From Rodentolepis nana (lineage: Eukaryota; Platyhelminthes; Cestoda; Cyclophyllidea; Hymenolepididae): 10,264 nucleotides of DNA. The stretch is taken from positions 1-10,264 of the forward strand of contig UZAE01015057.1 of the NCBI GenBank assembly GCA_900617975.1. The letters are read 5' to 3'. The position numbers and the translations under genes are program-made. Position 1 is the stretch's first letter. Every line of letters begins with the position of its first letter. The notes beneath the pieces are model-generated. The model had not been told where the DNA came from. It saw only the letters and a program-made list of their open reading frames with translations, and did no database searches. Of this stretch, positions 1 through 7,459 are shown one piece after another.

Positions 1-40
1 GTGATAGAGTGAGAGTGTGAATGTGAGAGAAATTGTGATG
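1..40. repeat. GT/GA-rich low-complexity stretch
   Basis: The first 40 bases are almost entirely G, T and A in alternating gtga/gaga words, which looks like a decayed GT/GA simple repeat that may continue beyond the left edge. No coding frame of note covers it. Confidence 0.4.
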
Positions 41-60
41 GGGTACCCCTGTGATTCAGC

Positions 61-1290
61 ACTAACATTTCAATTGAAATTGTCATCTCATTCAACATAC
101 ACCAACTTTTCTCAATGTTGTCGAGTTGCCTAAATGTGATACACCAGAACAACGTTTCTCCTTAAAATATGAAGACTTAAAATGTGGGTGTTTGCTATTA
201 ATAAAATTCTTTTTGATATTCAACAGTCCGTCTAAATCCATCAATTCAATGTACCTTGACAATGGGCCATTGGAAACTACTTTGACGAATTAACTCACCA
301 GTTCAATTGATCACTTGACTCAGAAATTATAAACTCACACTCATTCAAGTGACTAGAAAACAATTTAAATATCGAGATCCGAAAATGGCAAAAAATGAAC
401 TTGTAAAAGATGGACACTAAGACACCAAGACATGAAGCACTAATATCTTCAATTTGAATGAAAGTGCAAACTCTGTGGAACCTTCAACTCAAACGAAGCA
501 ATACACACCTATTGCTCCGAATTTTTTCCCAATTCACTTACTTCCCATCAATTCCTCGCATTCACCTTTTGCTCAAATACTTTCTTTAGATTGATGAATG
601 CTGTGTTCTGTCAAAGACAAATCTGACCAACTCCCTTACAGATCAGCTCTTTTATTATGACACCTCGATTCCACTAACAATAAATAGGGGGAATGGTTGC
701 CTTCATAGTTATCTCCCCTAGTCATTTGAACGTATGTAGGGTTATCTATCAAAACAATTGGCTATCAAATGTTAAAGTTGGTTACTAAGATGAGGCCACC
801 TTAAATTGACAGGTATTCAAATAATTAGAGGACGTTAAAATAGGAGTACATTTCTAATCGAATAACGAAGTCGAAACAGATCGTGACATAAAATCTTCAG
901 TTAACCCAATATTATCTCATTGCAAACACCAATCCAACAAATTCACAATTAAATATACAAATTGAGGGGTTTATTTTGACATTGATATTACAAAGAACAA
1001 AAGTGTACAAAATAGAAGTGAAAAATCGACGTGCATTTGCACTTTGAGAAAAGATCGGTGTGTGAAAGAGTATCCCAAGCATCTGGAAGGAAAGAAGAAT
1101 GGATGGAAATGAATAGGTAGGTTAGAGGAGATGCAATATTTCTTCAACAACTCAGTATATCACAGGTTCGCTTCCACCATTTGGTGCGTAGTCGGAAGTC
1201 ATTTCCTTCCTGGTGAGATGGGCTAAAAGAGCAAGAAATTGGGTCAGCTGAAAATGTCAGGCAATTGGCCATCGTCTAATTAATGCGTAA
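61..1290. other. Unassigned AT-rich DNA, no gene seen
   Basis: All six frames are broken by frequent stop codons and no open frame is long enough to exceed chance. I see no tRNA boxes, no tandem array and no recognisable transposon ends. Intergenic or intronic DNA is the best description. Confidence 0.6.
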
Positions 1291-1361
1291 TGAGAGGGAG
1301 GGAGAGAGGGAGAGGGGTAGGTAGGGAGTGGGGGAGGGAGGGGGGAGGGTGGTGTGGGTGG
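1291..1361 (+). repeat. G-rich purine tract with G-quadruplex potential
   Basis: About 70 bases are nearly pure purine up to 1350 and then G/T-rich. They contain many runs of three to six G separated by one to four bases, the classic layout for an intramolecular G-quadruplex on the plus strand. The tract directly precedes the imperfect fold-back at 1421-1540. It is low-complexity DNA; a regulatory role is possible but not shown. Confidence 0.7.
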
Positions 1362-1420
1362 TAATATAGAGGTTGCAAAGCAGGTGGATTCTACGTTGTA
1401 AAACAGTGGTGTTGGAATGA

Positions 1421-1540
1421 TGTTATGGAGAGGAAAAGTGGAAAGGTTGAGGAACAGAGGGGCATTACATTGTCCCTTATACTTCTCATCACTCTAAGTT
1501 CTCAACCCTATTTTCCCACCATCAAAACTCCACTATAACA
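1421..1540. repeat. Long imperfect inverted repeat (fold-back)
   Basis: The left arm (about 1421-1464) is purine-rich and pairs with the pyrimidine-rich right arm (about 1471-1540). Paired pieces from the tip outward are 1458-1464 with 1471-1477 (7 bp including one G-U, 6-base loop), GGTTGAG near 1445-1451 with CTCAACC at 1501-1507, GTGGAAA near 1439-1445 with a TTTTCCCAC match near 1511-1519, GGAG 1427-1430 with CTCC 1528-1531, and TGTTAT 1421-1426 with ATAACA 1535-1540. Bulges separate the pieces. It could be a decayed fold-back transposon or a source of hairpin RNA, but purine/pyrimidine composition alone gives some pairing, so confidence is moderate. Confidence 0.45.
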
Positions 1541-1677
1541 CACCCTACCTCAATCCTCTAACCACCACACTCTAGGCCACCTTGAGGAATCCTAATTAAT
1601 CGTAGCTCAAAATACTGTTAAAGTGCATTCAATGGACCATATTATTAATTAATAGGAAGTATAGGCACCAAAAGAAC

Positions 1678-1679
1678 NN
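1678..1679. other. Two ambiguous bases (NN)
   Basis: Two N characters interrupt the sequence, marking an unresolved base call or a nominal assembly join. Any feature spanning this point should be treated with caution. Confidence 0.95.
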
Positions 1680-2587
1680 GAACTACACACGGGTGTTGTT
1701 TACACACTATAGAGCTATCCTGTCACTCTTATTTGTAACCAATCTTAATTAATGTAATTGGCTCATTGCATGGCCACCGATTGACATCTAACCATTAATC
1801 AACTTCCAATTTTTGTAATTATTACTACTAATATCGATTGGATCAAAAAGAAACACAGAGATCGGACAAGGAAAGCTCTCTTTATGACACTCTCTTTCGT
1901 AGAGTGTTAGATCTGCATTGAACCGGATGCGTAAAAGGAAGTATTGATGGCGTCAGGGAAGTGGGCCGAATGTACAAAATGCAAACCAAGTTATGAATGC
2001 TACATCGAAGGTAAATGATTAATTTGAAAGGAAAAAGAAGCGGTTGGTGGATTTGGGGAGGAGAGTAGAGGGGAATGGGTTGGGGAAGGGGATCGAATTG
2101 AGGAAAATGGGGAGTTATATTAGTGAAGCATAACTTAGTGTCCTCACCAATCATAAAATCGCCTGTCCATGCAAACACACACCTGTATCATGCAGTATTC
2201 ATATTGGAATGGAGTATGGAATACTTTAAGTGTCATGGTGAAGCCTGTATGTTGATGGACGATGACCTGATGTGTCAAAACACTAAAGTCAGTGGCGATT
2301 TTGCCAACCATACAAACATCACATCTTTACCAGATACTTTCAAAGTTAGTATCTTATTGGTCGTTTGTGAAAGTTAATCCGAAATCCAATATTGACAAGT
2401 AGTACTTTTACATCAATGATTTCAAATAGACATAGACAAACTTTGTGATTTACTGAAGCATAATTCCTAACAGAGAATACTCTCAACCTTCAGTTGTGGC
2501 ATAAAATCTAAATTTTATAGACAAATCTCTTGAAATATGGCCTTGAGAAGCCCTGTGGTTATTGGCACACCCAGTGAAAGCGTGCAG
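1680..2587. other. Unassigned DNA, no supported gene
   Basis: Open frames of about 98 codons (1882-2178, minus) and 84 codons (2123-2377, plus) are present. Both have ordinary lengths for chance, overlap each other, and lack recognisable domains. The minus-strand one is dominated by proline, isoleucine and leucine encoded by the complement of the purine tract at 2047-2115. No RNA gene is visible. Confidence 0.55.
2047..2115 (+). repeat. G-rich purine tract
   Basis: This is a mostly purine stretch with repeated runs of three or four G (for example around 2055-2060, 2070-2074, 2082-2092 and 2109-2113). Like the tract at 1291-1361 it has G-quadruplex potential on the plus strand. The spacing is looser, so the structure would be weaker. 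Confidence 0.55.
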
Positions 2588-2618
2588 TGCCACACACACT
2601 CGAGTTGAATGTGTGGTA
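2588..2618. repeat. Hairpin, 7-9 bp stem
   Basis: CCACACA at 2590-2596 is perfectly complementary to TGTGTGG at 2610-2616, with a 13-base loop. Two outer pairs (one G-U) extend the stem to 2588 and 2618. No T-run follows, so this is not a typical terminator. Function is unknown. Confidence 0.45.
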
Positions 2619-2657
2619 TTCTTTGTGGGTAATTGAGTCTTGCAACAATCATTGATA

Positions 2658-2681
2658 TTTCCTCCTCCTCCTCTTCCTCCT
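2658..2681 (+). repeat. (TCC)n microsatellite
   Basis: Seven TCC-like units with one TCT interruption. It is a short trinucleotide repeat of a kind common in animal intergenic DNA. Confidence 0.7.
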
Positions 2682-3580
2682 ATTCTCTATCGGTTTTGCT
2701 GTCTTATTGTATTTATCGAAAGTGGAGGAAGTACAGAGACAGTCTTAGTTCTAGGGAAGAGGATGTAGAAATGGTTTAGTAAGTGGGGTTTGTACTGATG
2801 GTCTGAAACACCTCCAGTGGGATACAGAGATCCGAAGTCGACTTTTTTTAAAATTGAATCTTGGAGGAGTTAATAGCATTTTCGATCAAGTTCTGTAATC
2901 GATGAAATTGGTGATTTGGAAAACAATCTATGTGAAAGGAAGATATTTCTACTTCGTTGAAGAATTTATTTGTATAAAGTGCTTAATTTATGGATCGAAA
3001 TAAATTTATTAATGAAGAAAGTACTAAGAGCTAATAATAAATATCAATTGACCAAAATTTTATTATTTTGTGCCACATTCGGACGATTTATTAGATTCAT
3101 GAACTTTTGTGTGGTCAGCCATATAAAAAGTACATTAAAGTCATAAAAGAATAGGATCTTCCATTACCTTCGAATAATATTCGCGAATTCATTTTCTTTC
3201 AAAAAGTACAAGTGAACTGGTGAGTAATGTGAATGTTTGTACTATTAGGAATGCATAACGCAATGCCTACGCATTGCAAATTGAAATAGTTGAGGACAGT
3301 TGAAATCTGTGGTCTCTAAATCCGCCTAATGAACAAGGAAAGGCAATTTAAATTATATTTAGAGTTTCTAAGTTGTTCAGTAAATTTGGAGGAAACACTC
3401 GAATTTCTCTTCGAACCTGGATTGTCTAAGTTTTATTTTCTGCACTCACGCCAGAATAAGCAAGATATTAGTTAAAGTATTGTCCATCCCGATAGTCAGT
3501 CATTTATATCATCCCTAAGTATTATTCGTAGCAAGTTTCTCCCGACTCTTCTTTCTAGGATTTGAGAGGCAGAATTAGAA
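2682..3580. other. Unassigned AT-rich DNA, no gene seen
   Basis: No open frame exceeds chance length on either strand. The only structures noted are a 12-bp AT palindrome at 2999-3010, a 10-bp palindrome ATTCGCGAAT at 3179-3188, and the hairpin at 3260-3277 listed separately. Confidence 0.6.
3260..3277. repeat. Perfect 7-bp hairpin with 4-base loop
   Basis: GCAATGC at 3260-3266 pairs perfectly with GCATTGC at 3271-3277 around the loop CTAC. It stands alone in AT-rich DNA and is not followed by a T tract. Role unknown. Confidence 0.5.
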
Positions 3581-3622
3581 GTAGTAGTAGTAGTAGTTGG
3601 GGGTTGGGAGGGGTGGTGGTGA
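3581..3622 (+). repeat. (GTA)n microsatellite followed by G-rich run
   Basis: Between five and six GTA units (3581-3597) pass directly into a G/T-rich stretch with four runs of three or four G (about 3599-3616). The second part could form a G-quadruplex. Both are simple-sequence DNA. Confidence 0.65.
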
Positions 3623-4273
3623 TAGCAGACATTTAAGAATCTTGCATTGCTATTGCATTGATATATTACTTATTTACTTATTGAGTGGTATAATTTTCTT
3701 AATTTGATCCAATGATAATTTCCAGACGTTTGATATAAATCTTGGTTACCTATTGTAAGAGTAAAATTATGGAGATGAAACCTTAGAAGAAGAAAACGAC
3801 CGAAACAGTGAGGAGATCGAGTGTATTATTATCTTGGACATGCGGTCACCTGTACCCTCCTATAGCCCTGAACAGTTTGAGATATTTTTTAGGAATAATT
3901 ACATGAAATTCAAATGTCAAGTGACTGACCACATTTAGTGCGTTCTAATTGTGCTCACATTCATAATATAATTTATCTTTGTTCGATTTAAATTGGTAGT
4001 TTCTTTTAGAATAATCTTAGCAATTATTTGCCTCTTAAATCGCTCGAGGTTATTATGGGTTCTAATACCTATTGATCTGATTGAATTTAGTCTTGCTGAA
4101 ATTTCTAATCAACCCAAGTTTTGGCATAAACGTTGAAAGTAACTCCTACAAATAATGTTTTGTCCTTATTTCTCAATGAAAGACTAAGCAATAGAAGTTT
4201 ATATAAAATTTTCTTGGCAAAGGAAGGGAGGTGATGGGGATGCTGAAAGTACAACACAGATATCAATGATTCA
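3623..4273. other. Unassigned AT-rich DNA, no supported gene
   Basis: A 71-codon minus-strand frame (4105-4320) overlaps the right end of this stretch. Its only similarity to elsewhere in the window is at DNA level over its first 15 or so codons, where the frame is not kept in the second copy, so it is not called as a gene. Nothing else recognisable is present. Confidence 0.5.
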
Positions 4274-4340
4274 CGATCGACATACCTCCACGTGGAGCTC
4301 CCTTGGCAAAGCATACTCATGCGCCAAGAAGTCTATAAAC

Positions 4341-4570
4341 CGATTGTTGCCTTAAAATTACTATGACTCGACTGTATGACATATTCCACCACTTCCTCCG
4401 TACTCAGCTCAACCTTTTTCTCAACCGTTATGTCTGTCTCTCTTACATCTGTGACTCTCTCTCTCTCGTTTCCGTTCCTTCTCTCGATTTTTGCAACTTT
4501 GATGCCCCCCCCCCCTGTGAAGCCCGGGATCAACGAAAGGACTAATGATAATAAGCATAAAGCCTACCAT
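4341..4570 (-). CDS. Putative small secreted protein gene, two-exon model
   Basis: I do not recognise the family. A minus-strand ATG at 4570 opens a frame whose first 18 residues read MVGFMLIIISPFVDPGLH, a hydrophobic core typical of a signal peptide. A G11 run (C11 on the plus strand) follows. The second conserved segment, about 4448-4341, carries the motifs DVRETD, LSTEEVVEYVIQ and SSHS. It lies in a different frame from the ATG unless an intron is removed. A 49-base intron at 4497-4449 (GT...AG) would put both parts in frame, but its acceptor is preceded by a GA repeat instead of a pyrimidine tract, so the splice is weak. A conserved GT at 4340-4339 could be the next donor; otherwise translation stops at 4335-4333. 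Supporting evidence is protein-level similarity to the copies at 9856-9971 and 10178-10264, gap-free over 35 codons, with silent differences at conserved Leu, Ser, Thr, Val and Gln. Alternatives are a frameshifted pseudogene or a non-coding repeat. The plus strand is also open here and shares its third positions with the minus frame, so the strand rests mainly on the leader. Confidence 0.35.
4449..4464 (-). repeat. (CT/GA)n short repeat
   Basis: An alternating CT run on the plus strand (GA on the minus strand) lies just upstream of the second conserved segment of the putative minus-strand gene. It would sit at the acceptor side of the proposed intron, where a GA-rich sequence is unusual. It is also a slippage-prone spot. 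Confidence 0.55.
4505..4515 (-). repeat. C11 homopolymer (G11 on the minus strand)
   Basis: Eleven consecutive C bases on the plus strand fall directly after the signal-peptide-like leader of the putative minus-strand gene. The right-hand copy at 10178-10264 has a mixed A/G sequence at the matching place instead. Length changes here would switch the downstream reading frame, and base-calling in such runs is error-prone. Confidence 0.85.
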
Positions 4571-4594
4571 TTGATATAAATATTTCATTTACTG

Positions 4595-4614
4595 CTTTAT
4601 TACACTTTATTACA
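4595..4614 (+). repeat. Perfect 10-bp tandem duplication
   Basis: CTTTATTACA occurs twice in direct succession (4595-4604 and 4605-4614), 25 bases upstream of the putative minus-strand start codon at 4570. It is short and may be chance or slippage. Confidence 0.6.
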
Positions 4615-4814
4615 ATTCCGTAGACGGCTTCAACAACATATCTTTGAAGTGCTAAATATTTCCTGTGGCAAGGCGATAACATTACTACCCACAAAATAGA
4701 TATTTGAGTGGTTGTTCAGACAGAAATCGGCTAGGTAGTTTTGAATAGGGTTCGACACTGGCGATTCATTAAACAGGCGCCTTGAAATACGTGTCTACAA
4801 CTAGTATAAATGTC
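4615..4814. other. Unassigned DNA upstream of the putative minus-strand gene
   Basis: No open frame or repeat of note. If the gene model at 4341-4570 is right, this stretch would hold its promoter. No TATA element or other site stands out well enough to be called. Confidence 0.4.
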
Positions 4815-4923
4815 GGTTTGGGAAAAAATCTATTATAGATACTGATCCCAAATCAGTAGTTGAGGTATCACAATACCGACGCACCCAAGATTAGAGCATA
4901 GTACTGTTATTGAAACAATAACA
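4815..4923. repeat. Cluster of short perfect hairpins
   Basis: Several stems lie within 110 bases. GGTTTGGGA 4815-4823 pairs with TCCCAAATC 4846-4854 (one G-U), enclosing a small hairpin ATCTA/TAGAT at 4828-4840. TACTGAT 4840-4846 pairs with ATCAGTA 4852-4858, so it competes with the first stem. GGTAT 4864-4868 pairs with ATACC 4873-4877. TGTTATTG 4905-4912 pairs with CAATAACA 4916-4923 around an AAA loop. The bases were checked one by one. No known RNA family is recognised, and AT-rich DNA does yield some hairpins by chance, but this density is the highest in the window. Confidence 0.5.
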
Positions 4924-4932
4924 CAAAACCAT

Positions 4933-4969
4933 AATCTTTCTTAGTCTAATCTTAGTCTAATCTTTCTTA
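4933..4969 (+). repeat. Tandem 11-bp repeat with flanking direct repeats
   Basis: CTTAGTCTAAT is present twice in tandem (4940-4961). The 11-base word AATCTTTCTTA flanks it as a direct repeat at 4933-4943 and 4959-4969, overlapping the array edges. It directly follows the hairpin cluster. Slippage is the simplest origin. Confidence 0.6.
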
Positions 4970-5660
4970 TAATATCACTAATATTTCAGTACGCATATAT
5001 TTATTGCTTGCCAGTTTAAATTTATACTGCTCTGTAGAGAAATGTTTTCATCCAAATCAATAGGGTTTGCTCAATCAATTCAAGTAACGAAACGTTCGAT
5101 AACAGCCATGATGTGTATTTTAGCACCTCAATTGTGTTCACAAGCTTGTCAACCGTTTATAGGGAGTGGAGGGGAGGTAGAACGCTGCGTCGAAGACCCC
5201 TCCCCTCCAACACCTTCACAAGCATCTTATACTGCTATTAGAATTAAATTCTGCCTTTTGTTAACCTCATTTCTAAGAAGAACTTATCCATCAATGAAGT
5301 AGGGGGCAAATCGATTTTTTATTCTAAAAGTGTCTTTTTTATCGCCTTTCTCGACCTTTTCAAGTTGCCTAAAACAGCGCTTTTTTTCCAAATATGATTG
5401 GCACTTTGGTGGATTGTATGGATAGTAGCAAACAAGCATAGAAAAAACTCCGATAATGTTGACATTCCTGTCATCTGTTCGGATAAGCTGATTTCAAGAT
5501 ACGCGGCAAAATAAAGCGTGTTATATTGCCCGATTTTGTCAAGAAATCCGGCTCTGCTAGGCCCTAGATATTGTTTGGCAATATTTGACCCAGACGGATG
5601 GAGGGTTAAGAGATAAAATCCAGTTGACTCAAATTACACCATTTAGCCCATAAACCCATT
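4970..5660. other. Unassigned DNA, no supported gene
   Basis: An 86-codon plus-strand frame (5042-5302) is of chance length and runs straight through the GC hairpin at 5167-5209, which gives it a proline-rich patch. No domain is visible. Weak T-rich runs occur at 5318-5392. A short hairpin at 5568-5584 (ATATTG/CAATAT, 5-base loop) lies next to a CTAGGCCCTAG palindrome at 5557-5567. Confidence 0.5.
5167..5209. repeat. GC-rich hairpin, 11-bp perfect stem
   Basis: TGGAGGGGAGG at 5167-5177 is perfectly complementary to CCTCCCCTCCA at 5199-5209, with a 21-base loop. In AT-rich surroundings this is the most stable short stem in the window. There is no T-run after it. It could be a structural RNA element or a chance pairing of a purine tract with a pyrimidine tract. 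Confidence 0.6.
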
Positions 5661-5661
5661 A

Positions 5662-6018
5662 TTATAAAAAGACACATTGTTTATTTGTTGTTAATGGTTT
5701 TGGAGGTCCAAAACACCACTGGATCGAAAAAGGACTTTGCCAGATGCAACGTGGAGCGTATTCGGATTGGGGTGGTAAGCAATCTAGTGACAACCTCGGT
5801 GAGCCATAAATCCCCAGACAAAGCATAAACCACGGTATAAATAGAGCATACAGTTCATCAGATGTTAGGATGCTTGGAAAAGTGACCAGGAGGCACATAG
5901 CTTCAGGATGGGAAGCGCAAATGATCATTTGAAACATATTCGGCATGCTCGACCTTTGACGATAATAACCCATGACTGTACAACCTGATTTTCCTGACAG
6001 CCACACCGACTTCTCCAT
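5662..6018 (-). CDS. Unrecognised open frame, 118 codons, doubtful
   Basis: An ATG-led minus-strand frame of 118 residues, with about nine more open codons upstream. It has one moderately hydrophobic stretch around residues 56-72 (LYALFIPWFMLCLGIYG) and several cysteines scattered without a pattern. I recognise no domain or catalytic motif. The next minus-strand frame is also open for about 55 codons over 5935-6100, so part of this area may be old coding or transposon sequence with shifted frames. At this length and base composition, one or two such frames are expected by chance in 10 kb, so the call is weak. Confidence 0.12.
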   Translation of the reverse strand: MEKSVWLSGKSGCTVMGYYRQRSSMPNMFQMIICASHPEAMCLLVTFPSILTSDELYALFIPWFMLCLGIYGSPRLSLDCLPPQSEYAPRCIWQSPFSIQWCFGPPKPLTTNKQCVFL

Positions 6019-6608
6019 TGATCCACGTTGTGTACTGAGTGTGCTCTAATTCGAACCAACAAAGTTGTAAATCTGCTACTGATATGCCTGAGGTTCATAC
6101 AGCTTCGAAGTTTCGTTGTCGGCTTTCTTTCATATGGTCAAAATGGAAAAAAGTTTCTCCAATACCTATGCCTTAAATTTATTACAAAATAGCGTTTTGG
6201 TTTTAATAGACTCTTTCTAACCACCTCTCTTTTACGTAATTTATTTTCGAGAATTGTGTCCTTGAACTGTTGAAGGACGGCGATTGAGTGTTAGACGTTA
6301 AGTCCCAACATTTTTAAGAGTTGGCTCAAAAGTGGCTGCCAAAATTGATTTTCAAGGGTTTCCATACACAATAACTCGAAACATTCTCATCACGCTAAAT
6401 TTCGGAAGTGAGGTAATCGAGAGCACAATATTTGTTGGATCATACTAACAAGGAATTGACTATCTATAAGGAAGGCTCGAATTCGACTCTTAATAATCCC
6501 ACCCAAGTTTATTTCGAAAACATCCTGGAAAATAAATGTGCACAAACATGTACATTCGAGTAAACAGCTGTTTATCATCTGTACTTCAGGGGCCCACAAC
6601 CACACCCT
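6019..6608. other. Unassigned DNA, no gene seen
   Basis: Only a 76-codon minus-strand frame (6390-6620) occurs, at chance length and ending in the C10 tract. A GGTTCGAA word on the minus strand near 6045 resembles a tRNA-type B box, but no matching A box or cloverleaf is found. Nothing else is supported. Confidence 0.5.
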
Positions 6609-6618
6609 CCCCCCCCCC
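6609..6618 (+). repeat. C10 homopolymer
   Basis: Ten consecutive C bases within a slightly longer C-rich run (6605-6626). It lies 133 bases before the G20 run at 6752-6771, with which it is fully complementary. Confidence 0.85.
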
Positions 6619-6751
6619 AATCCCCACCATGCTTACTCTAACAGAAAAGGACATTAAACCGTATCCAGAAATTAGAACAATCCGTTCCCTTGCCTTTGAC
6701 ATTCATATTTAAGTAAACGTATGTTGACAGTTATCACTTTCACCTCCTGTA

Positions 6752-6771
6752 GGGGGGGGGGGGGGGGGGGG
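6752..6771 (+). repeat. G20 homopolymer
   Basis: Twenty consecutive G bases, followed by TGGGTG. Mono-G runs this long are rare and form very stable quadruplexes; the true length is uncertain because such runs are badly read by most sequencing methods. No gene flanks it closely. Confidence 0.9.
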
Positions 6772-6779
6772 TGGGTGTA

Positions 6780-7430
6780 GAGTTTTATGAGGACGATAAA
6801 TTGAAGGTAAATAATGGGAGGATTCATCGAATCCGGGGCTTTTAAGAAGTCACGTGAAACCCAAGTTTCTTTCTTGGGAGGATGCGGGTAGATGGTATGA
6901 AAAAGATAGCTAGAAATTGAGGCAGAGTATTTAGGTAGTTTTGCTCAAGAAAGCGTGGTGTTTAATAGATCCACTACCTGTCAGAGAGGAATAGGTGTGT
7001 AGAATTAAAAAATCTCGTGGTTAAGGAGATAATTTCCTCTACAACCCTCTACAAGAATGCTGGAGGATAAAGATGCATTAGTAAAGTAAATAATTTTTTC
7101 ATGAAAATTAACATTTTGAGTTAACTTTTTAGTCAACTGCCTTCAAGCTGAACTGCAAGCAAGCAGTAGGGGAAAATATTTCTTCCAAAAGTTTTGTTAT
7201 TCACAGGTCTAAACATTCTCTTTCGACTCATGCTTTTACTCAGTCGGTGATGAACAGCAGATCCATTGAAATTGGATAAAGTTCTAACAATATGCCTATA
7301 GTAGAACTTATAACAGAGCATACACAAAAGACCGCATTTAGTTCTCACTGAAGCGGAAGCGTTCAACTAGCAACGAGCAAAACAATGAAATCTGTGTCCC
7401 GAGGAGGTATCAAGGTTGGTTCAATGGGTT
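6780..7430. other. Unassigned DNA, no supported gene
   Basis: A 77-codon minus-strand frame (7133-7366) is basic and Ser/Arg-rich but of chance length and without a recognisable domain. A small perfect hairpin (GGATTC/GAATCC, 3-base loop) lies near 6820-6834. Nothing else stands out. Confidence 0.5.
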
Positions 7431-7431
7431 C

Positions 7432-7458
7432 TGGAGAGTGGAGAGGGGAGGGAGGGGA
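7432..7458 (+). repeat. Short G-rich purine tract
   Basis: Nearly pure G/A over 27 bases with three clustered runs of three or four G around 7445-7457. It is shorter than the other purine tracts of the window. Confidence 0.5.
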
Positions 7459-7459
7459 A

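Larger units (their letters stand above)
4274..4580 (-). repeat. Copy A of a dispersed family repeated at 9774-10264
   Basis: This block is similar at DNA level to two blocks at the right end of the window. The part 4274-4448 matches 9774-9971 in the same orientation, including shared words such as TGTGTCTGTCTC-like and ATACTCAT-like segments. The part 4486-4580 matches 10178-10264 in the opposite orientation, including a shared CTTCACAG-like segment. The region in between (about 4449-4485) has no match in the copy at 9774-9970. The alignment was done by eye, so block edges are accurate only to some ten bases. The similarity is too long and ordered for low-complexity coincidence. Confidence 0.65.

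Noticed and set aside
1882..2377. Open frames of 98 codons (minus) and 84 codons (plus)
   Set aside because: Chance length, mutually overlapping, no recognised motif, and the minus one gets its composition from the purine tract.
3709..3740. Possible fourth family copy (AATGATAAT and TTTGATATAAAT words shared with 4543-4580)
   Set aside because: Spacing differs (9 against 17 bases), the leader codons between the words are not conserved, and both words are AT-rich enough for coincidence.
4105..4320. 71-codon minus-strand frame downstream of the putative gene
   Set aside because: DNA similarity to copy B1 covers only its start, and there the matching frame stops after ten codons, so it is not protein-conserved.
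4363..4579. Overlapping plus-strand open frames rich in Ser and Thr, also similar to the plus-strand frame at 9852-10082
   Set aside because: They are the opposite-strand reading of the putative minus-strand body segment. Codon third positions coincide in the two readings, so similarity alone cannot decide. The signal-peptide-like leader with its ATG is on the minus strand in copy A, which favours minus.
4748..4765. GGTTCGAC word on the plus strand resembling a tRNA B box
   Set aside because: Upstream sequence does not fold into a cloverleaf and the 3' side does not pair.
5042..5302. 86-codon plus-strand frame with several cysteines
   Set aside because: Chance length, runs through a GC hairpin, no signal peptide or domain pattern, and no second copy.
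6035..6110. Possible tRNA or tRNA-derived SINE on the minus strand (GGTTCGAA word)
   Set aside because: No A box at the right distance, no complementary acceptor arms and no anticodon loop could be found.
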